From positions 1 to 64,000 of the forward strand of contig JBMHDF010000011.1 in assembly GCA_049889535.1 (NCBI GenBank): DNA of 64,000 nucleotides, in the 5' to 3' direction. The DNA is from JAYQKL01 sp049889535 (GTDB taxonomy: Bacteria > Pseudomonadota > Alphaproteobacteria > RS24). How positions within the stretch are numbered: position 1 is the first letter of the stretch; the number at the start of each line of letters is the position of its first letter. Below, piece after piece: positions 42,193-51,513 of this stretch. The notes under the pieces are model-generated. The model ran no database searches. It worked only from the letters and a program-made list of their open reading frames with translations, and was not told the origin of the DNA. Both the position numbers and the translations under genes were made by a program.

Positions 42193-42966
42193 ATGACATC
42201 GCCTCCACTGATAAGCGCAGATAATATAAGCCTGAATGGGACACATCAGAAAATTCTCGATGGGGTCAGCCTTGAGCTTGCTCAAGGTGATTTTGTTACG
42301 CTGATAGGTCCTAATGGCGCCGGAAAATCCATGTTGCTGAAGTGTTTGCTGGGTCTGATACGCCCAGATAGTGGGCATGTTGAGCGGCAAGCTGATTTGC
42401 GCATAGGGTATATGCCGCAAAGTTTGAGCATTGATCCGGTGCTGCCTATATCAGTGACCTATTTCCTGACTATGGCAGGGCAGAACACAGAAGCTGAAAT
42501 TGCCGAAATTGTTCAGGAAACAGATATCAAGACTTTATTAAACCGCCAATTGCATGACTTATCGGGTGGTGAGTTACAGCGCGTTTTATTGGCACGCGCC
42601 CTACTTAACCAGCCGCAAATTCTTATTCTTGACGAACCAGCGCAAAATTTAGATGTGACCGGTCAGTTGGCTTTTTATAAAAATCTTGAAAAAATATATC
42701 AAAAGCGCAGCATAACTATTTTAATGGTATCGCATGATTTGCATTTGGTGATGTCCTCGAGCCAGCGCGTGATTTGTCTTTATCATCACATTTGCTGTCA
42801 GGGCGCCCCTCAAGCTGTGACCAAAGACCCAGAATTCACCGCGCTATTTGGGCAGGATATGGCGCGTATGATGGCGGTCTATCCACATGACCATGACCAT
42901 CATCATGAGCATGACCATAACCATGAGCATGACCAGCACTCCCAATCATCAAAGGCTAAAAAATGA
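42193..42966 (+). CDS. znuC: Zinc/manganese ABC transporter ATP-binding protein
   Basis: A 257-residue ATPase: Walker A GPNGAGKS (about 38-45), signature LSGGELQR, Walker B LLILDEP-type ILILDEPAQNL, D-loop QNLDV, H-loop VSHDLHL. The C-terminal 30 residues are an extreme His-rich tail (DHDHHHEHDHNHEHD) that would bind zinc. It overlaps znuB by four bases (ATGA). No substrate-binding znuA gene is adjacent. Confidence 0.9.
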   Translation: MTSPPLISADNISLNGTHQKILDGVSLELAQGDFVTLIGPNGAGKSMLLKCLLGLIRPDSGHVERQADLRIGYMPQSLSIDPVLPISVTYFLTMAGQNTEAEIAEIVQETDIKTLLNRQLHDLSGGELQRVLLARALLNQPQILILDEPAQNLDVTGQLAFYKNLEKIYQKRSITILMVSHDLHLVMSSSQRVICLYHHICCQGAPQAVTKDPEFTALFGQDMARMMAVYPHDHDHHHEHDHNHEHDQHSQSSKAKK

Positions 42967-43859
42967 TACATGCAAACGAATTTATGATGTTTTTAGCTGC
43001 ATTGCTGATATGCCTCATGGCAGCGCCGCTTGGTTGTCTAATTTTTTGGCGACGAATGGCTTATTTTGGTGACGCGCTTTCGCATTCGGCATTGCTTGGT
43101 GTTGGCTTGGGTTTTCTATTTGGTGGGCATGTTTTTATGGGTGGCGCCATTGTCTGTGCCATTTTCGCTGTATTACTGGTTTGGTTGGAAAGCCGCTTTA
43201 AGCTGACAATGGATACGCTGCTTGGCATTTTAGCGCATGGCAGTCTGGCGTTTGGCATTTTGGCCTTGATGGTGTTTGGCAACTACACAGACGAGACCCA
43301 TCAGCAGACAGACGCAGCCGCCACACCTCCCCAAACACTAGAATCAGCAGAACATACAGACTCTCATGACAGCCTGCATGCATTTGAAGGCTATTTTTTC
43401 GGCGACATTGAACAGGCTGCGAGCGGTAATATAATATATCTTGCATTTGCTGCTGTACTGGTTCTTTTTGTTTTGAGACGCAATTGGCAAAGTTTAATAT
43501 TGACCATTTTAAGCGAAGATTTAGCGAAGGCTGAAGGTCATAACCTGTTGCGGCTTAAATATACCCTTATCGGTTGCCTGACGCTCACCGTCGCCATTGC
43601 CGTGCAAACTGTCGGGGTGTTGTTCACCACATCTTTGCTGATTTTGCCAGCCGCCTGTGCTCGACAATGGGCTAGAAACCCAAAAAATATGGTGATTTAT
43701 GCTATTGGTGTCGCGATTGCGAGCCTCTTGTCGAGTTTCACCCTATCGCAACAACAAGAACTCCCGTTTGGGCCTGTTTTAACGGCTTTTTTATGCGGGT
43801 TTTTTGCTCTTTCTCTCATATTTAGCGTTATTATCAGAAAAAAGTCTCCACGAATTTAA
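42963..43859 (+). CDS. znuB: Zinc ABC transporter permease
   Basis: A 298-residue ABC-3 type permease with eight or nine membrane helices. It starts MIHANEFMMFLAALLICLMA and includes DALSHSALLGVGLGF and LTLTVAIAVQTVGVLFTTSLLILPA, the conserved coupling region. A loop of about 45 residues (about 100-145) is Asp/His/Thr-rich (DETHQQTDAAATPP, HTDSHDSLHAF). It follows znuC with a four-base overlap and ends before bioA. Confidence 0.9.
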   Translation: MIHANEFMMFLAALLICLMAAPLGCLIFWRRMAYFGDALSHSALLGVGLGFLFGGHVFMGGAIVCAIFAVLLVWLESRFKLTMDTLLGILAHGSLAFGILALMVFGNYTDETHQQTDAAATPPQTLESAEHTDSHDSLHAFEGYFFGDIEQAASGNIIYLAFAAVLVLFVLRRNWQSLILTILSEDLAKAEGHNLLRLKYTLIGCLTLTVAIAVQTVGVLFTTSLLILPAACARQWARNPKNMVIYAIGVAIASLLSSFTLSQQQELPFGPVLTAFLCGFFALSLIFSVIIRKKSPRI

Positions 43860-43865
43860 TAAGTA

Positions 43866-45206
43866 TTACTTAATAAGGAAGCTTGGCAATTTTTTCCCAG
43901 AATCTGCGTATCCGGTAATTTCCTGCGTAATTTTAACCATTGCGGTGGTGATTTGCTGCAAATCACCGGGCTGGATAATAAAAGGCGGCATGGTGTAAAT
44001 AATATTGCCAAACGGGCGCACCCAAACCCCTTCTTCCACAAACCGTTGTTTAATATGGTTTAAATCTTCCAGCGCCTCAAACTCAATCACCCCAATCGCG
44101 CCGCGCACTCGCACATCTTTTACGCCCGGGCATTGCCCCGCTGGTGCCAGCTCTTGCAAAAGCTGGCGCTCAATAGCACGGACTTGCTCCAATCGCGGCT
44201 CGCGCTCAAACAGCTCAAGCGAGGCGAGAGCCGCCCGACAAGCCAATGGATTGCCCATATAAGTTGGTCCATGCATCAAGGCTTTTTGCGGGTCATCAGA
44301 TAAAAAGCTTTCAAAAATAGGCGTAGAGGCAATGGTTGCCGCCAATGCCATTGTGCCACCCGTGAGGGATTTTGACAGCGTTAAAATATCAGGCACAATG
44401 CCCACCGCATCACAGGCAAACATATGCCCTAAACGCCCCAGCCCTGTCATAATCTCATCAGTGATGAGCAACACATTATGGGCGCGGCTTTGCTCATAGA
44501 CAAACCGTAAAGTTTCTTCATCATGAAACTTCATACCGCCCGCTCCTTGCACAAGCGGTTCAATCACTATGGCGGCTAATTCATCTTTATGTGCCGCCAA
44601 TTGCGCGCAAAAATCAGCGCGTTGCGCGTCCGTGACGGGTACATCAACCAAAACCTGTTGTGCCAATGCGTCTTTGAACAGGCTGTGCATACCCTCTTCA
44701 GGGTCACAAACTGACATGGTGGCTAAAGTGTCGCCATGATAGCCCCCTTTAAAGGATAAAAAGCGATACCGCCCCTGCACGCCTTGATTCATCCAATATT
44801 GAACCGCCATTTTCATACCAACTTCAACCGCAACCGAGCCTGAATCCGTGAAAAACACATGGTTTAAATCACCTGGACATAAATCAGCCAGTTTTCTTGC
44901 CAAACGGCTGGCTGGCTCATGTTGAAAACCACCCAGCATCACATGCGGTAATTTTTTCAATTGGTCCATCACCGCCGCCTCAATATGCGGGTGGCGATAA
45001 CCATGACAGGTGGACCACCAGCTGGAAACGCCATCAATTAACGTGCGGCCATCTTCAAGGGTCAAACGTACGCCATCACCCGAAACCACTGGCAGCCCAA
45101 GCGGCGTGGTTTTCATTTGGGTATAAGGCAACCATAAATGCGATGCCCCCTCTAATTGCCAGTCAGGGTGTTTCTCAATGGCAGGATTTGGTTTCATGTC
45201 AGTCAT
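43866..45206 (-). CDS. bioA: Adenosylmethionine--8-amino-7-oxononanoate aminotransferase
   Basis: A 446-residue class III PLP aminotransferase for biotin synthesis, using SAM as amino donor to make DAPA. Features are LWLPYTQMKT, DGVSSWWSTCHGYRHPHI, GGYHGDTLATMSVC, LLITDEIMTGLGRLG (the Asp of PLP) and the catalytic Lys in LTLSKSLTGGTM. It is divergent from bioF with 152 bases between the two starts, holding the control region. No BioR site (TTAT-type palindrome) was seen there. Confidence 0.95.
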   Translation of the reverse strand: MTDMKPNPAIEKHPDWQLEGASHLWLPYTQMKTTPLGLPVVSGDGVRLTLEDGRTLIDGVSSWWSTCHGYRHPHIEAAVMDQLKKLPHVMLGGFQHEPASRLARKLADLCPGDLNHVFFTDSGSVAVEVGMKMAVQYWMNQGVQGRYRFLSFKGGYHGDTLATMSVCDPEEGMHSLFKDALAQQVLVDVPVTDAQRADFCAQLAAHKDELAAIVIEPLVQGAGGMKFHDEETLRFVYEQSRAHNVLLITDEIMTGLGRLGHMFACDAVGIVPDILTLSKSLTGGTMALAATIASTPIFESFLSDDPQKALMHGPTYMGNPLACRAALASLELFEREPRLEQVRAIERQLLQELAPAGQCPGVKDVRVRGAIGVIEFEALEDLNHIKQRFVEEGVWVRPFGNIIYTMPPFIIQPGDLQQITTAMVKITQEITGYADSGKKLPSFLIK

Positions 45207-45358
45207 ATTCTCTCAACTTTCAAGCATATCGTAACGTTTCTGCGCGCGCTTTCAAACTGTAAACATCGTCACACCTCAATATTAACGAGCTGTGGAAGAG
45301 GCCGTTTCTCAGATTGACAAAACCAAAGCAAATAGGCTTATTTAGGCCTCTGAGCAAT

Positions 45359-46555
45359 ATGATGATGAAAAACAAACCGACCCAAAATCCAATAGACCTT
45401 GACGCGTTTTGCACCGATAAACTCGCACAGTTAGAGAGCAACCATAGTCGACGATATTTAGTGCCGACAGCCCGTCAAGCTGAAGCTTTAGCGCAAAGAG
45501 GCGCGGCCAAACAGTCCGTTCTGTCTTTTTCCTGCAATGACTATTTAGGCTTATCGCATCATCCGGAGGTGATAGAGGCCGCCCAACAAGCCGCCCAAGA
45601 ATTTGGGGTTGGCGCGGGGGCATCGCGCCTGATTACAGGCAACCACCCTTTATTCATGCAGCTTGAAACGCTTTTGGCAGAGATCAAACAAACCGAAGAT
45701 TGCCTTGTGTTTGGCTCTGGCTATTTGGCTAATATTGGGATTATTCCCGCCTTCATAGGGACAAAAGATTTACTGCTGGTTGATGAGCTTGCACATGCCT
45801 GCATCAATGCGGGCGGGCAATTGTCAGGCGCCAAAATAATCCGCTTTCAACATAATGATATGCAGGATTTAGCTCATTGCCTTGAAACGCACCGCCAACA
45901 TTATGAAAAATGCCTGATTGTGACCGATGGTGTTTTTTCTATGGATGGAGATTTAGCCCCGCTGGCTGATATGCGCCAGCTCGCTGACCAGCATCACGCC
46001 TGGCTGATGAGTGATGATGCGCATGGCATTGGAGTGGTTGGTCATGGCATGGGCAGCGCGCATGCTTTTGAACCGCCTGTCCAGATTGAATTGCAAATGG
46101 GTACTTTATCAAAAGCTGTTGGCGGTTATGGCGGCTATGTTTGCGCCAGCCATGCGGTTTGCGAATTTTTGCGTAACCGCGCGCGCAGTCTGGTGTTTTC
46201 AACAGGCCTGCCGCCGATGAGTGTTGCCGCCGCTATCGCTGCACTGAAAATCATCCAGCGCAATCCTGAACTTTGCGCCACCCCCACACAACTTGCGGCT
46301 TTATTTTGTGAAAAACTTGATTTGCCAGCCCCGCAATCGCCAATCGTGCCGGTTATTTTCAAAACCAATGCGGCGACGCTGGCAGCCTCTGAAGCTTTGC
46401 TGGAGGCAGGTTTTTTGGTCAGCGCCATTCGCCCGCCAACAGTGCCTGAAAACACTGCACGTCTGCGGGTCGCCTTTAATGCTACCCACAAAAAAGAAGA
46501 TATCTTATCGCTCGCTGACCATATTCAAAAATTACAAAACGAGCTAATGCCATGA
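45359..46555 (+). CDS. bioF: 8-amino-7-oxononanoate synthase
   Basis: A 398-residue alpha-oxoamine synthase condensing pimeloyl-ACP/CoA and alanine. Motifs: FSCNDYLGLSHHPEV, GAGASRLITGNHPLF, DELAHACINAGG, VTDGVFSMDGDLAPL, DDAHGIGVVGHGMG and the PLP Lys in MGTLSKAVGGYGGY. The start at 45359 (MMMKNKP) is preferred to a TTG at 45314. It overlaps bioD by four bases. bioB is not in the window. Confidence 0.95.
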   Translation: MMMKNKPTQNPIDLDAFCTDKLAQLESNHSRRYLVPTARQAEALAQRGAAKQSVLSFSCNDYLGLSHHPEVIEAAQQAAQEFGVGAGASRLITGNHPLFMQLETLLAEIKQTEDCLVFGSGYLANIGIIPAFIGTKDLLLVDELAHACINAGGQLSGAKIIRFQHNDMQDLAHCLETHRQHYEKCLIVTDGVFSMDGDLAPLADMRQLADQHHAWLMSDDAHGIGVVGHGMGSAHAFEPPVQIELQMGTLSKAVGGYGGYVCASHAVCEFLRNRARSLVFSTGLPPMSVAAAIAALKIIQRNPELCATPTQLAALFCEKLDLPAPQSPIVPVIFKTNAATLAASEALLEAGFLVSAIRPPTVPENTARLRVAFNATHKKEDILSLADHIQKLQNELMP

Positions 46556-47247
46556 GCCAACCTCTTTATCATAAACAGGTTTTTATTGCCGCCACAGGCA
46601 CTGACATAGGCAAAACCTATGTCACAGCATGCCTCATTCGCAGCCTCATAAAAGCAGGATTAGATGCACGGGCTTTAAAACCTGTCATTAGCGGTTTTGA
46701 TGCAAATGATATTGCCAACAGCGACACAGGCCAACTGCTCATGGCCATGCAACGCCCTTGCACAATGGCAGAAGCAGAAAAAATTTCTCCCTTCCGCTTT
46801 AGCGCAGCTCTATCGCCCGACATGGCAGCCAAGCGCGAAAACCAAGAAATTGACATGGACGCGCTTGTCACTTTTTGCCAACAAGACGCCCAACAAAGCA
46901 CGGGTGATATTACATTCATTGAAGGCGTTGGCGGCGCGATGGTGCCGCTCAATCAAACCCAACTAACGCTGGACTGGCAGGCAAGGCTAAACATACCCTG
47001 CCTATTGGTGATGGGCAGCTATTTAGGCACTTTATCGCACGCCCTCACCTGCCTTGAGGCATTGGATAAAACTGGCATTAAGCCGCTGGCTATCATTATC
47101 AATGAGTCGCCAGAAAGCCCAGTACCGCTTGAAGAAACAGCAGCCACCTTAGCGCGTTTTTGCGGTGATATACCAATTAGCTTGCTCGCCCGTAATGCCG
47201 ATGCTGCGCCAGACGCGCTTTTGACAGCGCTACAATCAGGCCAATAA
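46552..47247 (+). CDS. bioD: Dethiobiotin synthetase
   Basis: A 231-residue ATP-dependent carboxylase that makes dethiobiotin from DAPA and CO2. The P-loop is FIAATGTDIGKTYVTACL, then KPVISGF, FIEGVGGAMVPLN and ALTCLEALDKTGI; full length. It is the second gene of a bioFD operon, with bioA divergent. Confidence 0.94.
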   Translation: MSQPLYHKQVFIAATGTDIGKTYVTACLIRSLIKAGLDARALKPVISGFDANDIANSDTGQLLMAMQRPCTMAEAEKISPFRFSAALSPDMAAKRENQEIDMDALVTFCQQDAQQSTGDITFIEGVGGAMVPLNQTQLTLDWQARLNIPCLLVMGSYLGTLSHALTCLEALDKTGIKPLAIIINESPESPVPLEETAATLARFCGDIPISLLARNADAAPDALLTALQSGQ

Positions 47248-47249
47248 AA

Positions 47250-47498
47250 CTAATAATGCGGCGGCTTTTCGGCGTCTGGCGCGCCCGTCGTTTCTGTTTC
47301 AATTTGTTTTAAGCGCTCTAGCAAAACCCCGACCCGGCGCTCAATTTTTTGTCTTTCTACATAATCATCATGTAATTGCGCACTCATCTCTTCAATCAAT
47401 ACCGCTTGATGGGTGACCAATTCTTCAAGCTGAGTCAGACGCTGCTCCATTTGCTCCAGTTGATGAGCAGCTTTTGGTTTTTGGTCTCTTTGTGACAT
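47250..47498 (-). CDS. slyX: SlyX family protein
   Basis: An 82-residue heptad-repeat protein: MEQRLTQLEELVTHQAVLIEEMSAQL, then a second helix ending RLKQIETE, and the C-terminal KPPHY typical of SlyX. The ATG at 47498 is preceded by AAAGGAAC; a longer frame opens at 47543. Its role is unknown. Confidence 0.85.
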   Translation of the reverse strand: MSQRDQKPKAAHQLEQMEQRLTQLEELVTHQAVLIEEMSAQLHDDYVERQKIERRVGVLLERLKQIETETTGAPDAEKPPHY

Positions 47499-47598
47499 TT
47501 TGTTCCTTTTCACGAATAAACTTTTACCCCAGCCTATAATCAATTAAAAAAACTATAAAGGATGTATTCCTAGTGAGGAAATTTTTGAGGTTGATTTT

Positions 47599-48684
47599 GT
47601 GACAGATTATCCACTTGTCATTTATGCTGGAGCTAGCGCCTATCACCATATTTGTGAAAACGGGCTACAGCCACACCACATAACGCGAATTATCGGTGCA
47701 TCTGGCGCGTCTAAATGGCTTACCATTGCCGGACTTGATGCATATATTTTTGGCAGCTGGCTGGCTGGTATTCACCATGAAATTGATTTGTTTGGTACAT
47801 CTGTTGGCGCCTTTAAGCTGGCCGCTGCAGCAAGTGCCAATCCGCGTGAACGGTTACAACAACTTGCAGATGACTATGCCGCTTTTGGCAATGAGGACAA
47901 TTCGAATAATTTACGCGACACGATTAGCCAATCCACACGCACCATTTTGCATCGCCTATTGGGTCATGGCCAAGCAGATGAAATTTTAAGCCATCCATAT
48001 TTGCGTTTTCATTGCGGCACAGTCAAACCGATTGGCGGATTTGCCACTGAAAATCGGTTAAAACAAAGCGCGGTTTTGGGGCATGTTTTTGCCCGCTCGC
48101 CTTTTCGCCGCGACGAGTTATCAGGATATTGTGAGCGGGTTATATTTTCAGACCCGCGCAGCCAGCGACAAGTCGCTCAAAATGACAGCTACCACACGCT
48201 GCAAACCTCTTTGACGCCAGACAATCTTGTCGATGCGGTTTTGGCGTCTGGGTCAATGCCGGTTTATATGCACCCTGTTCAGCATGAACTCTTGGGACAG
48301 ACACATAATTTATATGATGGCGGCATGCTGGATTATCATCCAATGCCTGATTTATTCTGGGAGAAAGATGACGGCCTGACCCTATATCCGCATTTTTATG
48401 ACCATATTAAATTGCGCTGGTTCGATAAATTCTACCCCAGCCGGCGAGCGGCGGCACATTTACTGGATCAAACAATCTTAATCGCCCCTTCCGCCGCATT
48501 CATCCGCTCGCTACCAAACCAGCGTATCCCATCGCGACAGGATTTCCGAAACTATAGAAATGACCCAGAAACGCGGACAAAAAACTGGCTTGAAGTTGTT
48601 CAAAGAAGCCACGAACTTGGGGCGGCGTTTGAGGAAATTATCTCATCCGGCAATATTGCAAATCATGTTAAACTGTTGTCATAA
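47599..48684 (+). CDS. Patatin-like phospholipase
   Basis: A 361-residue member of the patatin family. The nucleophile elbow reads DLFGTSVGAFKL (G-x-S-x-G) near residue 64, the oxyanion hole is IIGASGASKW, and the catalytic Asp is in LYDGGMLDYHPMPD (D-G-G). The start is a GTG behind GAGG. It would act as a lipid acyl hydrolase at the membrane or in the cytosol. The rest of the sequence matches no other family by eye. Confidence 0.82.
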   Translation: MTDYPLVIYAGASAYHHICENGLQPHHITRIIGASGASKWLTIAGLDAYIFGSWLAGIHHEIDLFGTSVGAFKLAAAASANPRERLQQLADDYAAFGNEDNSNNLRDTISQSTRTILHRLLGHGQADEILSHPYLRFHCGTVKPIGGFATENRLKQSAVLGHVFARSPFRRDELSGYCERVIFSDPRSQRQVAQNDSYHTLQTSLTPDNLVDAVLASGSMPVYMHPVQHELLGQTHNLYDGGMLDYHPMPDLFWEKDDGLTLYPHFYDHIKLRWFDKFYPSRRAAAHLLDQTILIAPSAAFIRSLPNQRIPSRQDFRNYRNDPETRTKNWLEVVQRSHELGAAFEEIISSGNIANHVKLLS

Positions 48685-48726
48685 AACAGAACAAAACTGA
48701 TGACAGGCTAAAAACAAGGTTTGAAA

Positions 48727-49668
48727 ATGGTCAAAATTTTATCTCAAATTGAACTGCCTGAGCTTGAGCAGCATCTCAAAGCGCATTTCCCAGATATTGA
48801 GTTGAGCTATCTTAAAATTGGCGAGCCAGTGCCTGCGAACACTGAAGCGGATTGCCTACTGGCGGTTGCGAGCAATTTAAAAGGGCTTGATAAAATTATA
48901 CCTGAAATAAAAGGCCTGCGTTGGATACAAGTTGTCGGGGCAGGTGTTGATGGTTTCAATTTAGAGGTTTTGGGCGATATTGTCCTTACCACCACCAAAG
49001 GCGTGAGCGCAGTGCCCATTTCAGAATGGGTGATGGCAATGATTTTGACACAAGCCAAAAGTCTGCCCGCGCAGTGGATTGAGCACCCCCCTGAATTATG
49101 GAATTTTGGTAATGCGCCAATGGCCTGTCTGGATAGTCAAAAACTGGCCATTTATGGATTTGGCGCGATAGGGCGTGCCCTCGCCAAGCGTGCCTTGAGT
49201 TTTGATATGCAGGTCAGCGCTCTCACCCGTAATTCTGTGCCAGATATTGATGGCGTGCAACATGCCCGCAATTTTGCAGACCTTGTTGCGGATGCTGACC
49301 ATCTTGTGCTTGCGGCACCCAGCACCAAAGCCACTTATCATATTCTCAATGCCGATAGCTTTAAGCATTTAAAATCGGGCACACATTTAATCAATATTGC
49401 GCGGGGTGAATTGATTGACGAAAGCGCATTGCGCACCGCCCTAGATGATGGCACTGTGACTTGCGCCTCTTTAGATGTCGCACAAAACGAACCGCTAGAT
49501 GCAGAACATTGGTTCTTTTCTGACCAACGGATTCGCTTTAGCCCTCATATTTCATGGGGCGACCCATCAACAATGGAACGCATGTTGAGTATTTTTATTG
49601 AAAATTTATCTTTGTTTGTGAGCGGCAAAACTTTGGTAAATATATTTGATGTGGAAGCGGGTTATTAA
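48727..49668 (+). CDS. D-isomer-specific 2-hydroxyacid dehydrogenase
   Basis: A 313-residue NAD(P)-linked dehydrogenase. The Rossmann motif is LAIYGFGAIGRALAKRA (about 140), the catalytic Arg is in INIARGELIDESAL, the Glu in DVAQNEPLDAEHW, and the His in SPHISWG. The substrate pocket cannot be deduced; glyoxylate/hydroxypyruvate reductase is the commonest role. It overlaps the following gene by one base. Confidence 0.87.
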   Translation: MVKILSQIELPELEQHLKAHFPDIELSYLKIGEPVPANTEADCLLAVASNLKGLDKIIPEIKGLRWIQVVGAGVDGFNLEVLGDIVLTTTKGVSAVPISEWVMAMILTQAKSLPAQWIEHPPELWNFGNAPMACLDSQKLAIYGFGAIGRALAKRALSFDMQVSALTRNSVPDIDGVQHARNFADLVADADHLVLAAPSTKATYHILNADSFKHLKSGTHLINIARGELIDESALRTALDDGTVTCASLDVAQNEPLDAEHWFFSDQRIRFSPHISWGDPSTMERMLSIFIENLSLFVSGKTLVNIFDVEAGY

Positions 49669-50177
49669 TGGTTAAGCTTATACTTTGGCGGCATGCAAAA
49701 ACGATTCACCAGGAAGGGCTGGCGGATACAGAGCGCTATCTCACTGGGCAGGGGCGCGAAGATCGGGAAGTATCGGCTCACTATATTTTAGCAAACCACG
49801 CGCCTGATATTATTCTCTGCTCAACAGCAACCCGCACCCGTGAAACGCTTGAAGCCCTTGAAAAACAAGGGACAGACGCCAAAATTCAATTCACCGAATT
49901 TCTCTATCATTGCTATGTTGAGGATATATTGGAACTGGCGGGCGGCATTGATGACAGCTACCAGACTTTGCTCATTGTCGGCCATAATCCAGGCCTTGAA
50001 GATTTTATCCTCAATGTCAGCCGCAACGCGCAAGCCCATCGTGCGCAAACTGGATATAAATTCTATCCAGGTGACGTGGCGGTCATTGAATGGGCGCAAT
50101 CAAATTGGGGCGGGCTTCAATTTAAAGATGCCGTGTTAACCGATATTTTCAGCGTGAAGCAAAAACCGAACACATAA
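49668..50177 (+). CDS. SixA-like histidine phosphatase
   Basis: A 169-residue member of the histidine phosphatase superfamily. The catalytic RHG motif is WRHAKT near residue 8, a second His lies in LIVGHNPGLEDF, and Arg is in STATRTRETLEAL. The size and RHAK motif agree with SixA, which dephosphorylates histidine phosphotransfer domains. The target is unknown. It starts on the last base of the dehydrogenase stop. Confidence 0.85.
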   Translation: MVKLILWRHAKTIHQEGLADTERYLTGQGREDREVSAHYILANHAPDIILCSTATRTRETLEALEKQGTDAKIQFTEFLYHCYVEDILELAGGIDDSYQTLLIVGHNPGLEDFILNVSRNAQAHRAQTGYKFYPGDVAVIEWAQSNWGGLQFKDAVLTDIFSVKQKPNT

Positions 50178-50184
50178 TCAGCGT

Positions 50185-51375
50185 TTAAAGGCGCTCATAA
50201 ATCGCGGCAATGCCCTGCCCACCACCAATGCAAAGCGTGATGAGCGCATACCGTCCATCAATGCGCGCCAATTCATATAAGGCTTTGGTCGAGATAATCG
50301 CCCCTGTTGCACCAACAGGGTGACCCAATGCCACCGCACCGCCATTAGGATTGGTTTTGTCAGCCGGAAAGCCAAGCTCTTTTGACACCGCACAAGCTTG
50401 CGCTGCAAAGGCTTCATTGCTTTCAATCACATCCATGTCATCAACTGTTAGACCCGATTTTTCTATCACTTGCCGCACAGCCGGAATTGGACCCGTACCC
50501 ATAATAGACGGCTCCACCCCAGCGCGCGCATAAGCTACAATCCGTGCCATTGGCTTTAAGCCTTGCTCAGCCGCAAAAGCTGCATCAGCCAATACCAACA
50601 TAGACGCCCCGTCATTAATACCAGAGGCATTACCCGCGGTCACCGTGCCGCCATCTTTTTGAAAAGCGGGTGGCAGGCTCGCCAAGCCTTCAGCGGTTAC
50701 ATCAGCGCGGAAATGCTCATCTGTATCAAAAACAACTGTTTGTTTTCGGCTCTTTACTTCAACAGGCACAATCTGCTCTTTAAAATAGCCGTTTTCAACT
50801 GCATGTGCGGCGCGGCGATGGCTTTCAGCTGCAAATGCGTCTTGGTCTTCGCGAGAAATCTCAAACTGGCGCCCGACTTTTTCAGCCGTCATGCCCATAT
50901 GACCCGCGCCAAACGGGTCTGATAAAGTGGCGAGTAAATCATCTTCAAAAGCCAGCGACCCCATGCGCTGCCCATCACGTGGGCTGGCTGAAGAAAATGT
51001 TGCCTGCGACATGACTTCTGCCCCGCCTGCAACAGCAAGCTTCACTTCACCTGTCTGGATTTGTTGAGTCGCGTTCACAATCGCTTCAAGACCTGAACCA
51101 CATAAGCGATTTACTGTAACGGCATGACTTTCAATGGACATACCCGCTTCAATCGCAATCATACGCGAAATATAAGCGTCTTTTGATTTGGTTCGAATAA
51201 CATTGCCAACAATCGCGGACTGGATATCTTCCACTTTAACACCCGCGCGTCCCGCCGCTTCTTTGACGCAAAGCGCGCCCAATGTTTCCATCGGCACTTT
51301 TGACAAGCTGCCCCCAAAGCGCCCCACTGCCGTGCGCACAGCACTTAAAATAACAACATCATTCAAACCAGACAT
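50185..51375 (-). CDS. Acetyl-CoA C-acetyltransferase (thiolase)
   Basis: A 396-residue thiolase. The acyl-binding Cys is in VNRLCGSGLEAIVNATQQI, GHPVGATGA is the second active-site region and CIGGGQGIAAIYERL holds the final Cys. The MAGGAEVMSQATF-like AVAGGAEVMSQATF and QDAFAAESHRRAA are also typical. It may act in fatty-acid oxidation or in acetoacetyl-CoA (PHB) synthesis. It is convergent with the SixA-like gene and divergent from the umuDC operon. Confidence 0.93.
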   Translation of the reverse strand: MSGLNDVVILSAVRTAVGRFGGSLSKVPMETLGALCVKEAAGRAGVKVEDIQSAIVGNVIRTKSKDAYISRMIAIEAGMSIESHAVTVNRLCGSGLEAIVNATQQIQTGEVKLAVAGGAEVMSQATFSSASPRDGQRMGSLAFEDDLLATLSDPFGAGHMGMTAEKVGRQFEISREDQDAFAAESHRRAAHAVENGYFKEQIVPVEVKSRKQTVVFDTDEHFRADVTAEGLASLPPAFQKDGGTVTAGNASGINDGASMLVLADAAFAAEQGLKPMARIVAYARAGVEPSIMGTGPIPAVRQVIEKSGLTVDDMDVIESNEAFAAQACAVSKELGFPADKTNPNGGAVALGHPVGATGAIISTKALYELARIDGRYALITLCIGGGQGIAAIYERL

Positions 51376-51453
51376 TTTTATCCCCTCTTTTCACCATATG
51401 AACTGTTGCTGTTTTTTCGCATTTATTATTGCTAAAGAAAAGAGGAAATAGGA

Positions 51454-51482
51454 TTGACAGCATGTATATTTACGCCTAATGT
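51454..51482 (+). promoter_or_regulatory. Promoter of umuDC
   Basis: TTGACA (51454-51459), 17 bases, TAATGT (51477-51482). The SOS box begins at 51481, overlapping the -10 end, which is the expected place for LexA to block initiation. Confidence 0.6.
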
Positions 51483-51495
51483 TCTTGTTCTGTTC
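51481..51495 (+). promoter_or_regulatory. SOS (LexA) box upstream of umuD
   Basis: GTTC (51481-51484), seven bases, GTTC (51492-51495): an exact GTTC-N7-GTTC box, 19 bases before the umuD start codon at 51514. It matches the recA box in this window, so the two operons should share LexA control. Confidence 0.85.
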
Positions 51496-51513
51496 TTTTT
51501 TTCGAGTTGCGTC

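Noticed and set aside
51454..51513. Start of umuD at 51454
   Set aside because: The 20 extra residues would be encoded by the promoter and SOS box; the ATG at 51514 gives the normal UmuD N-terminus.
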